NCBI RefSeq assembly: GCF_016808095.1
Contig: NC_068972.1
Coordinates: forward strand, 9,604,001 to 9,668,000
Length of the DNA: 64,000 bases
Direction: 5' to 3'
From: Vigna angularis
Lineage: Eukaryota; Streptophyta; Magnoliopsida; Fabales; Fabaceae
Shown here: one piece after another, positions 51,891 to 62,738 of the stretch
Layout: each line of letters starts with the position of its first letter
How positions within the stretch are numbered: the stretch's first letter is position 1
The notes under the pieces: generated by a model
Databases searched by the model: none
Told to the model about the DNA's origin: nothing
What the model saw: only the letters and a program-made list of their open reading frames with translations
Position numbers and translations under genes: made by a program

Positions 51891-52719
51891 GGGTGTTAAT
51901 CCCTCCACCACCACACCTTTCTCCCTCCACCTCCCCTTTACTATTTTGTCCCTCAGTAAAATTTTATTTTTAGGGTTATTATTTTTTTAATTTTACCCAT
52001 TCACAACCTATTTCATTAATAACATATTCTAGTCTTGTACATGAGTAAAATACTTTTCTTTCATTTTAACATTATATTTCTTCCTCTCTTTCTTTCGTCG
52101 TTGTGAGATACTACAAGTTGCAAAGGTTGGTGGTGGTGGAAAGAATTATCAAACAGTCTCCTTCTCGTGGTGCAGTGCGTGGAGTGCTTCCTCGTATTCG
52201 AATAAACCTTGAAATAAAACTTTAAAATAAAAAACGTAACATTTAAACGGATGTCAACATCCTTCAACAGATGTCAACATCCTTCAACGGATGTTGACAT
52301 CCATTGAAGATGTCACCTCCCATTTAAAGGTTACATTTTTTTATTTTAGAGTTTGTTTTATTAGGTGACATCTCCATTGATGTGTACTTCCTCTGGTTGA
52401 TGCTCTGGACGTTCCTCGATGTTCCTCCACACCACGGCGGCGATGCTCCTTCACACCACGACGGCAATGGAAGCTTTCAAACCAAAAAAAAAAACTGGGA
52501 AGAAAAAGGAATGGAAGTGCAGGAGGTGGGGTGGTGAAACGAAAATGGGGAAAGGGGAAGAGAGTTCCGTGGATGGGTGCTGGGAAAGTAAAATTAGGGT
52601 TTCAAATTATTTAAAATATGATAAAAGTAAAAATCTTTTTAACTTAAGGATATAATTATATTTAAAATAATGTGGAAAGGTGGAAGAAGTATAGGGCGGT
52701 GGTGGAGGGAGCAACACCC
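51891..52719. mobile_element. Non-autonomous Mutator-like element, 829 bp
   Basis: The terminal inverted repeats GGGTGTTAATCCCTCCACC and, read inward from the right, GGGTGTTGCTCCCTCCACC differ at two positions and extend loosely for about 45 bases. They are flanked by a perfect 9-bp repeat, CATGCAAGG, at 51882-51890 and 52720-52728, as Mutator transposases make. No transposase is encoded. The interior holds a three-unit palindromic repeat (listed) and a GC-richer part near 52.40-52.58 kb with frames that do not resemble any gene. Confidence 0.88.
52249..52302. repeat. Three 20-bp repeats with palindromic core inside the Mutator-like element
   Basis: GGATGTCAACATCC, AGATGTCAACATCC and GGATGTTGACATCC start at 52249, 52269 and 52289, exactly 20 bases apart, joined by TTCAAC. 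Each unit is nearly self-complementary (GGATGT...ACATCC) and the third is the reverse complement of the first. Confidence 0.9.
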
Positions 52720-52728
52720 CATGCAAGG

Positions 52729-55715
52729 TTAGATCAAATACTCTATATTGGATCAAATTGACCCATCTAATTCAAACGCCATAAAAAAAATGACAACAAT
52801 TGAATGGTAAATTTACATCCAAAACATAACAGTAATGAAGCAATGAATCAAAAAGTGATGCAAAGTAACCACCTTACCACTATACGAAGAACATAATGTT
52901 CATTTCTTCAAAAGAATTTATGACCAAAACTCTTTGAAATTGTTGGGATTTTAAAGAAAACCAGAAAATTTAATCCTAAAATTGGTTTAAATTAAAAGGC
53001 CTTGCTAAGTTAAACGTTATTGGACCTTGAGACAAAAAAAAATTGCATGCACCACCATCGCCCATCGGGATCCAATTAAAGTTAGATAGGTGAGGCGTGC
53101 GCGTGTGCTAGACATAAGTTAAACAATAAATATTAGTATCTTCATCCATCAAAATTTAATTTTTTGTTAACCTACCACCCCACATCCATGTAAGTACGTA
53201 AGAATAAGAGAACTATCGCAAACTGCTGCAACTTACAATTTTATTTCTCCTTAAAGAAAATAAATTAAAATGTCTTTCTTCTATGTGAGTTAAAAGACCA
53301 TTGGCTAAAACAGAAAGTAACCTTTTAGTTCCTGCACTAGCCAAACCACTACAAACAGATGTTCCTGAGCCACATAATCCATTCACTTTACAACCAAATT
53401 AATTAACTAAGATCGAAAGTGAGCCATAATAACCAAATAATCCGTATAATTTAATAGTACTATCTTTAATTTGAAAGGTGTAAAGGATGGATAGGAGACC
53501 ATATACACACAAAGTTGATAGGTTAGGTGGCTTTATTTTAACGTTCTGTCCTTTTGTTTCAATGAGAACTATTCCTAACCATGAAAGAGACACTTTAATT
53601 AATTGTTTAGTATCATGATTTTTTTTACGTGTGATTTAAGAAATTTAATTTGCTTGGGCCACCTGGACGAGAGCCACTAATTGCATGAATGGGACGAAAG
53701 GGTTTCACATAAATTACTCTATTGGAATGAAACTTAACATCGCATGTATATATGTACGTACATATATACATTGGATAATTCAGGTCTTAAAATACATCCA
53801 TGCATTCAATTTCATTCAACATATAGCTAAAAAAGTCATTTTAAAGATCGCAACTTTGAAATTAGGGAAAATGAAAATTAAAGACAACTAAAGTTTACTG
53901 TAAATTAAATTAATAATCTACGTAATCCACATGAAATTCCCTACTCTAATTAACCTGATTAATAGGGGAGGGTTAAGGCTAAAACCCTATCTAAGCCATG
54001 AAACGATTTTAAAAACCAAATTACCCTCATGTTTCCTTATAGAAAAAGACTTTAAAAAGGACAATACTCATACCATTGTGGAGCATGACACAAAATCTTA
54101 TGAGGGATGATACCTTAGACACCCATAAAACAAAAAATAATTACTTTACAATTTAAAATGTTTATATTTTAATTAATATTTTAACTTAAAATATTAATAT
54201 ATTATTATGTTATTGAAATAGATGTTAAGTGTTCGAATTTCTTTTAGTGAACGTTTTATATTTTTCCAAACCGTACCTAGTAATGAAAAAAAATATTTTG
54301 ACAGTCTATTAGAAATATATTTTCTTCATAATCTAATTTAATAATATAATAATGATAAAAAAAATAGTGAATGTGAATTTATGCAGCAATAGAAAAAAAT
54401 AAATAAGATATAATACTTTCGCATTCTCCAAAAGAAAAATACACTCTTTTTACGACTTAATTTAATATATAATATAATAATGTAGATTTTGAATTTGAAA
54501 TTAAAAATAAAATACTATTATTTTAAATTGTGAAGTAGATGTTTAATATTTTATAAATATGAACATACCACCACTTGAAAAAAAAAAGTGCACAATAATT
54601 TCTTAATAGAAACTTTTTCTTGAACTTCCATTATTACTGACACTTTAATAATAGAAATACATTATTCTTTCGTTATTCCTCCACCAACCCCCAAAACCCA
54701 TTTTTTTTCCATGATATAGAATAACTACTGAATGGTAGGTTTTATCGAAGTCAACTTGAAACACAATAGCTCGTTTGCATTCCGTTTTCTATTACAATCT
54801 TAATTGTCATGACTATCCCATCAAGAATGTTTGTTCTTATGAATGCAATTTATTTTCACAGATAATAACAGATAACTTTCCATCCTACTAAATTGTCAAT
54901 ATCTTCAAAAACACACCTTATACATCAATAAAACAACTATATATTCCAACCTTTGACAAACCTTATTAATGTGGACTTTTTAAAAAAAAAAAGTTAAAAG
55001 AATAAGTTTTTTATTGTCCTTAAAAACCTTTTTTTCTAAAGTATAAAAGGTTTCTTTGAAAAACAAATTCCATAAGCACTTTATATATAAATTATATAAA
55101 TTAAAACATTTAATATAAATTAACTTTTAAACACACACTCACACTCTCATATGTATATTCCTGATAAAAAAATAAAAATAAGTTTATTCATAAGAAACTC
55201 TAATTTATGGGAAAAATTAGTTTATTTTATTTTCTAAAAGTAGATATGACTTTTATTTTCAAAAGAAATTCATTTTGATCTCCGACTTTTTTCACAACTT
55301 CAAATTGTTTTTTTGTCTGCTTCTCTAAAACAATACTATATTGACTCTCGAGTGCTAGTAAGGGGGATTTGTAAATGATCCAATTATGTCTTTGTCCCAT
55401 TCTCTAGTGTTATATATTGACGCAAAAATGTTGTTTACTTCATCATTTTCAGAGGCTTTAAACTTGTTCTTGGTTCTATCAAAATTTTAGACGCAAAAAT
55501 CCTTTTATAATCCAATTGACTTACCTCATCATTGCTTAATGATTTTTCTAACAAATCTCCAGGACATTTTTTTTTTCATTCTTTCAATATCAGATCAATT
55601 TCTCTTTCAAAATGAACATCTTCCATTCTTCAATATGTACCACCTTCCATAATGCGAATACCCTTACACTTGAAAGCTTTTACTTTCTAATATATTTTTA
55701 TATATTATATATCTT
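52729..55715. other. Gene-free AT-rich DNA
   Basis: No frame over 80 codons and none with recognisable content. Flanks of short AT runs only. Confidence 0.5.
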
Positions 55716-56880
55716 ATGCAGGTCACACTAGACGGCCAACCAAAAACCGAACGTTTTACGGGATACACTTACTCTGGTAGTTGTTCACCCAAGAACACCC
55801 AGAACATCAACCGCTCGACAATCCATGTACGAGCGTTCAAACAGTCGTCCGTTCGGCTTCAAAGGTGTTCGTCCTTTGGTTTCAACCGCTCGACCATCCA
55901 TGTGTACGAGCGTTCAAGCAGTTGGCCGTTCGGCCTCAAAGGTGTTCGCCCTTTGATTTCAAGCGCTCGACAATGCACAACCACGAGCGTTCAAGCAGTC
56001 GGCCGTTCGGCCTCAAAGGTGTTCGCCCTTTGGTTTCAACCGCTCGACCATCCATGTGTACGAGCGTTCAAGCAGTCGGCCGTTCGGCCTCAAAGGTGTT
56101 CGCCCTCTGGTTTAAACCGCTCGACAACTCATGTGTACGAGCGTTCAAACATTCGGCCATCCAGGTCCTCACGTTCGGCCTCAATGACGTTCGTCCGCTT
56201 GGCTTCAATCATTCAGCCTCACATGCCACTCGACCTCTACCGTCCGTGGCCTCAAGCATTCAGCTCCTATGTCCTTCGGCTATACAGCCTCTACCGCTCG
56301 GTCATCCAGGTCCTCACGTTCGGCCTCACTCGTTCCCGATTTTTTGCCGTTCGGCTTCACATCTTTTCGGTCTTTCAAACTCAACCGCGCGGTCATCCTT
56401 GGTTTGAAACGTTCAGACCACAGCGAATACAGCCTCTCTCAAACTCATAAGTCCTATAGTTACCACGTCCGTAAAACGGAACCGTTAACTCGGACTTGGA
56501 GGGCATGTTATGTAGTAAGATATTTATTATATTTATTACATAAAATATCTTAAACGGTTAAGATATTTATAAGCCACTGACCACATTTTTAGGTAAGGTG
56601 GTTATTTTTATTTTGCTTATAAATACAATGACAGAGCAAAAGTTCAGGTATGTTCTCTCTATGTCTAGAGACCCTAAATAATATTTCAGAGCAGTATCAT
56701 AATCACTCTCTTGAGAGCTGAGGCTCCATAACTCACATCTGACTTGAGCGTCGGAGTATCTTTGCAGGTACCTCCCCCTCCTTTGGCGAGTATGAACAAC
56801 AACAATTGGAGAAGAGCAAGCATCCCAGACAGCCAGGAGCAACAAAGACACACCGGACAACATTTATACCGAAACAGTTG
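55716..56880 (+). mobile_element. LTR remnant (solo-LTR candidate) with internal minisatellite
   Basis: A GC-rich U3-like part full of CGTTCGG words (to about 56.42 kb) is followed by a TATAAATAC box at 56618-56626, then CTTGAGCGTCGGAGTATCTT at 56743-56762 and GCAGGTACCTCCCCCTCC, the leader shared with the LTRs at 36.7 and 49.7 kb. It probably ends near CCGAAACA (56876). No gag or pol follows. Exact ends and target duplication could not be fixed. Confidence 0.62.
55808..56190 (+). repeat. 77-bp minisatellite, five units
   Basis: Units start CAACCGCTCGACCATCC-like at 55808, 55883, 55960, 56037 and 56114, with spacings 75, 77, 77, 77. Each contains ACGAGCGTTCAAGCAGTCGG and CGTTCGGCCTCAAAGGTGTT. 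The last unit fades into single CGTTCGGCC words to about 56.4 kb. Because 77 is not a multiple of three, long frames through it shift register each unit and do not reflect a protein. Confidence 0.95.
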
Positions 56881-58299
56881 GTATTTGACATGTTTTGAAA
56901 AGTTAAAGTTCTTGAAATTACTATACGGGTTTGTATGTAAAGCAAGTGCAGCAGTGTTTGATCATTGATGAACACGGCACTACTCAAACTTTCCAAACAT
57001 GCACCAAATCCTTTTACTATTTTAATGCTTGAGTAATTAAATACGTCTTCAAAACTTTCTTCATGCTAACTCGGCAACCTTTTTCACACTCAATTCTTTC
57101 GATGACAGTTATATATTTTAAATCATCGTTTTTAAAGTATTATAATCTAACCCGAAGAACATGTTAAGGTACGACGAACCGTGCATTATTTGCTCTGCAT
57201 AATTTAGGTTTAAAACTCCGAAGAGGGTTAAGTTGAGAAAATGAAGAGATAATTACACGGTTGAATATGTTTTGGTTGATGGGTGTATCCAGTTGTAGTG
57301 AGCCAAGTGTTGAAATAGTTAATGATGTAAATGAATCTTAGGTAGCAGAGATTTGATAAAGAATGACCTTCCTATATAAAGAACAAATTAGGTGAAGATA
57401 AAGAAAACCCTTTGACATGAGTGGCTAAAACGAAATTAATTAGATAAGAGTGTCCAAGAAAAGGAGTAATAGTGTAACCCTTTGTCCTACCTTGACATGC
57501 TTTATACGTTATAATCTTCCTTTTAAGAAATGAATTATAATTTGAATTAGAAGAGCTTCGTCTTCTACTTTTGAATTAAAAAAAGATTTTGAATGGGACA
57601 AGGTTGGGAGTGGCAATTGCACGCGACCCTTGTAAGTAATTATAAAAAAATGTGAAAGACTTTTTGAAGATTGAAAAATCCAAGGAGAAAGAAATATAAT
57701 TTGTGGTGTAGTGGTGCTTGCTTGTCTACATTATATAATCACAAGTATAATAAAAGCTTGTTGACCTATTTTCTCTTTGTGGAGGAGTTATCTCGCAATG
57801 TTATAGGGCTTTTAGTTTGCTTTTTTTTTTTCTATTGTGATGTGTTTTCTACTTTCATGTGGGATTCCTCACACTTTTGTTCCAAGTCCAAATTCCACTA
57901 GGAGTTTGGTGTTGGTGGAGGGTGGCCTATAAAAAAAACAATACTATTATTAATAATACTAAATCTTAGCAACTCTTATTTTAAAACAAATTCAAATCTC
58001 ACTGCCTGCCCCTTATGTACCCTAACGTTGTTCCGATGTTGATGTTTTTCTCAAGAAAAAGCTTCGACCTATAATGCACATTTATTATTCATGAGACAAG
58101 TTAAAGTTCTCAAACTTTTTTATGCTGAGTGGGTCATAAGGAAAACATGTATATAATTTTTTTTTCTTGATTAACCTTTTATTTATGATGTGAGAAGTTG
58201 CATTTGAGCATTGGAAATGCATAATTCGTTCCCATAGTTTTAATTAATTATCTCTATATCAAGTGGTGATCTTATAATTCCTTCTCACTATATATAATC
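56881..58299. other. Gene-free DNA
   Basis: No supported gene; the 76-codon frame at 57671-57901 is uncharacteristic. Confidence 0.5.
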
Positions 58300-58690
58300 C
58301 TTCTTTTCTCCTTCCTTTTAGATTTTTTTATCCAATCCATTTATCTTTTGAAGAATTAAGACAGCAGAAACCATCTTTGCAAGAAGCTTTCCAATTTGCT
58401 TTTGTTAGTTTTGTCTAAGTAAAATCTGTTTACATAGAAGCCACCATGGTTTTCAATACATGCAGATTTTGGGTTCGCATATAACTACGGTTTTTTAATC
58501 GTAATTTAATCTTTATTAAAGTTTATTGTGTTTATAGGAAATTTAGGAAGCTTGATGATAGTATGAGGAAAATCCTCAACCACCTTTGGTATTTCAAAAT
58601 TATGTTGATGAATTGGTAATATAGACTAAATTGGTTGTTGAGAGATGAAATATGGAATGAGATTATAGTTGTAGTGTTTTAATTAAATTG
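58300..58690 (+). pseudogene. Duplicated gene-fragment block, copy 1
   Basis: Matches 59440-59935 in order: TATCCAATCC.TCTATCTTTTGAAGAATTAA, then TTTCCAATTTGCTT, then ACATAGAAG.CACCATG, then TTTATAGGAAATTTAG. After that AG is an exon-like stretch (58539-58591) reading KFRKLDDSMRKILNHLW. The copies diverge beyond it and rejoin at CTAAATTGGTTG.TGAGAGATGA. I do not recognise the parent gene; the block looks like a leader, an intron with GTAAGT-like donor (clearer in copy 2) and the start of a coding exon. Confidence 0.5.
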
Positions 58691-59439
58691 AATTGGATAA
58701 ATTGTTTTTTTTATATATATATAACTTTTTCCACAACGTTAATTTTTTTTCTGACATTCAACAATAGTGAAAAATATGTGATTATAGTTCTAGGGTCAAA
58801 ATTAAAGAAGTTTCAAAATATAAGATGATTTAAATTTTGATATATGTTTTACCCATGTTCTTTCTACCACGAGATACTTAACGTGTAGTTAACAGAACGA
58901 TCACGTTGAATTTCTTTCCAAAATTAAAAACTCAATTTAGTTAAAATCAAAAATAACCAAATAAAAAATATAAATATAAAACATAAAAATAATAATTAAC
59001 CGTGTGTTATTTTCAAAATATTTACTGGTCATGCATATGAAATGAAGAATAACCTAATTATTTATTTTAGGATATTTACACTAATTTAAGAGAGATGATG
59101 TAAAAGATGTGAAAAAAATTGATTATAACAAAATTGAGAGGAATGAAAGTAAACACAACTCTCAATAGTAATGTTCTTAATATGTTTTTTTTTTAATTTC
59201 GTGATTCATGACGATGATGACGATGATATAATAATAATAATAATAATTATAACTAATGAAAATACATGCACTACGTGCATGCGAGGTCCAAGTTATATAT
59301 ATAATTTAATGTTTTAAAAAGAGGAGCAAAGAAGTCTTCTAAATAGAAAGCTTTAATAACCAAAATTTAAGAGTTTGCTTCAAACTAAAAACATAAAAAG
59401 TAAATACATTCCAACTACTCTTCATTAGAATCTTTCTTT

Positions 59440-59935
59440 TTCTTCATCCTTCTAGATTTTCTTTATCCAATCCATCTATCTTTTGAAGAATTAAATTAAG
59501 GCAACAAAAAAAAGAGTTTTCCAATTTGCTTCTGTTAGTTTTTTCCAGGTAAGTAAAATATGTATACATAGAAGTCACCATGATTTTTATGAGGTGAATT
59601 CACATATAGCTGTGGTTTTTTAATTGTAATTTGATCATTATTAAGGTTCATTGTGTTTATAGGAAATTTAGAAGGTATGATGATACTGTAAGAAAAATTC
59701 TCAATAGTCTTCGTCTTAAAGGAAACTATTCTTCATTCTATGTCATTGCTTGTAAAATTGAGTTTTGATTACATGATTTGATGTTATGGAATTTAGATTT
59801 CATGTATTTGGGTTTGAGTTGATGCATGTGGAGTTTCAAATTTATGTTGGGTGAATTGGTATTATAGGCTAAATTGGTTGCTGAGAGATGAAATATGGAA
59901 TGAGATGATAATTGTAGTGTTTTATTTTAGTTAAG
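59440..59935 (+). pseudogene. Duplicated gene-fragment block, copy 2
   Basis: Direct repeat of 58300-58690, about 1.13 kb downstream. It keeps a good splice donor (CCAGGTAAGTA, 59547-59557) and the acceptor TTTATAG before KFRRYDDTVRKILNSLRLKG (from 59666). In the shared 17 codons four differences are silent third-position changes, which suggests the stretch was once under coding constraint. It has about 100 extra bases near 59.73-59.83 kb that copy 1 lacks. No downstream exon is recognisable. Confidence 0.5.
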
Positions 59936-60129
59936 TTTGTCTTCTTTATAAATAACTATTTCCATAATTACTCAATTATGTTAGATTTTTTTTTATATTT
60001 TATTCTGGATTCAATTATTTTTAAATGTAAGAATATAATTTTTGAAATGGTTGAAAGCGATGGTTTTATTTTTAATTTTTTTATATTTCAAATAGTTTCT
60101 AAATGTATTGTGTGTTTACTTTTTATGTG

Positions 60130-61060
60130 ATAGTATTTTTTTTTTATAATTTCACTGTAGGTGGTTTTTATTTGTTTGTATGTAATATTTTATTATAAAT
60201 AATTATTTTAGTTTATAAAATTGTTTAAATTTTAGAACATGATTAAATTTAGAAAAATTGTTAAATTTAAGAAACTGTCACTTAAATGATAAAATTGGTA
60301 AACAGTTATTTATTAAAGAATAATCTTGAAAAAAAAAAGTGTACATCAAAAGAATGAATGTGAAAAATATGTGCGTTCCTTTTTTTTATAATAATAATAA
60401 ATATTTTTTATAATTTCATTATAGATTGTTTTATTTAATTTATAAGTAATATTTTATTATAAATAGTTATTTTAGTTAAAATTATTGTATAAATTTTAAA
60501 AAATGATTAAATTTAGAAAATTTGTTAAATGTAAGAAACTGATAAAATTGATAGAGTTATTTATTAAAGGATAATCTTGAAAGAAAAATGTACATCAAAA
60601 AGGATGAATTGTCCTTATAAAATAATAGTAGTGAAAATATGTGATTTTTTTTTCTAAAATTAAAAATAAGTTTTATAATTTTATTGTAGATAGTTTTTTA
60701 TTTATTTTACAAGTAATATTTTATTATAAATATTTATTTTAGTTTAAAAAATATTTTAAATTTAAAAAAATGATTAAATTTAGAAAAAAAAATTAAATTT
60801 AAGAAACTGTCACCTAAATGATAAAATTCATAAACAATTGCGTATTAAAGGATAATCTTGAAAAAAAAGTACATCTAAATGAATGGTCCTTATATAATAA
60901 TACTAATGAAAATATGTGTATTATTTTTTTATGATAATAAAAAATAATTTTTATAATTTCATTATAAATATAAGTAATTTTCATAATTTTATTAAGAATA
61001 TTTTTATTTATTTTACATAGAATTTTATAATTAAAAAATAATTAAGTTTAAAAAACCCAT
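60130..61060. repeat. AT-rich tandem repeat, ~260-bp unit, three copies plus a partial one
   Basis: The marker word ATTTTATTATAAAT starts near 60187, 60451 and 60718, and TAATCTTGAA near 60321, 60572 and 60852. Between them AAATGATTAAATTTAGAAAA and TAAGAAACTG recur in the same order. A fourth, shorter copy follows to about 61.06 kb. No coding content. Confidence 0.8.
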
Positions 61061-62738
61061 AAAAAAACATTTAAATTAAAAAATACATTTAAAGAGTAAA
61101 ATTAATAAAAATAATCATGTTAGTTTTAAAAAAACTTTTACTTAAATGGTAGTATTGAAAAGATGTGATCACTAAAAAATGGGAAATCGTCTTTATATAT
61201 AAGTACATATAATAGTATATAATAATAATAAATAATAAATAATAATAATAACAATGACAATAAAATAAAAAGTATTTAAAAATAATATTAATAAAAACAT
61301 AATATAAGATCTAAATAAAAAGAATATCGACAATAATAATTAATTAATAATAATAATTTTCTTATATTTTAATGTTTAATTAAATTATTTTCAACCAATT
61401 AAGTTTTATTTCAAAATTATTTACACTAATTAAATTTTTTCATTTAAAAACAAATCATTCATACTTTATTTAAAATTAAATTTAAATAAAAACGTCTTAT
61501 TTTTAATTAATTTTAAATTATAAGAATAAAATTATAATCTTATTTTTTTATTTATTAAAATATTTTTTTATCTATTATATTTATCAAATCATTCACACTT
61601 TTTTTATAAATTTTATTTTAAATCTCTTCACTTTCATTTCTTTTATCTATTAAAGCAAACAATACTTTAATTATCTCGTTATCTCCTCAAATTTATTCAA
61701 TTTTTTTTTCTTAAATCAATCCCATCAAAGGCAAATATGTAAGAACAAAAACAGATGACAAATATGTAAGATGCGGCAAAAAAGAAATAACATTTTAAAA
61801 CCTTATCAAAACGAATTCCAGATCAGGAGCTTAAGAATTACAAGAATTAAAAAAAATGTTTGGAAATATATTACTTTTATTGTGATTAAAATCAATAAAA
61901 TTAGGATTAAATGTATTTTAACTTTAAATAAAAATTAAAATTAATTTTTCCTCAATATTTAGAAATATATAAATTTGGTTTTTCTTAACCAGATTGCATT
62001 AAATCTATTTAATTTATATCAAATAATATAAACAACTAAAATATTATTATGAAAAAAATACTATCATAAAATACTATTATGAAACTTATCTAAAACATCA
62101 TACAAACTTAATAAAATTTGATTAAAAATAATTAAATTCATACAATTCTAAATATAAAAATTAAATTGATCCAAAGTTTTGAAAAGAATTTTCACTTAGA
62201 GTTAAAAAACAAAAAAAATATATTTAACATATAAATTGTAATTATCATCATTAAAATTCCAATTGGTACAATGGCATGAAGTTTATGGTAATGGATTCTA
62301 TAACCAAATTGAAATGTAACTTAAAAAGTTGAGGAGTATTCTGACACACCACCAAATTGGCCATCAATGAAAACATACAAGAAGACAGATCAAGTCAGGA
62401 ACTACATAGGGAAGTAATCTTCTGATCTCAATAAGGTTACAGGTGAAAAGTAATGCCAAATAAAAATGTGATGCTTTCACAAGCAAAATTCAAAACTCTG
62501 CCTACAAATCTAACCCACTCATTCTCCCAATTTTAAAAAAAAATGACATGAGGCAAGACAAGGTAATTGCATAATCTGTGTTAACTAAAAATCCAATAAG
62601 AAAAACAACATGAAGGCTCAGACACTTGGTAGATGAACCAAGGCGAATTCCTCAAGGTTCATCCCTGTACAAAATATTTGACCAGTGTCCCAAAACAGGT
62701 AAAAAGTATCACAGCTCGTTATCTAGCAGAGAGAACCT
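61061..62738. other. AT-rich DNA and 3' flank of the cyclophilin gene
   Basis: 61.06-62.25 kb is almost pure AT-rich sequence with ATAATA runs. From about 62.25 kb the composition is mixed and should include the 3' UTR of the minus-strand cyclophilin gene. Confidence 0.5.

Noticed and set aside
52419..52655. 78-codon frame as a captured gene in the Mutator-like element
   Set aside because: Its low-complexity Thr/Ala then Lys-rich sequence matches nothing I recognise, so a Pack-MULE claim is not supported.
55716..56450. Long frames of 244 and 208 codons in two overlapping registers
   Set aside because: They run through the 77-bp minisatellite and GC-rich LTR DNA, where stop codons are rare; two registers are open at once and the repeat shifts frame each unit, so no protein is likely.
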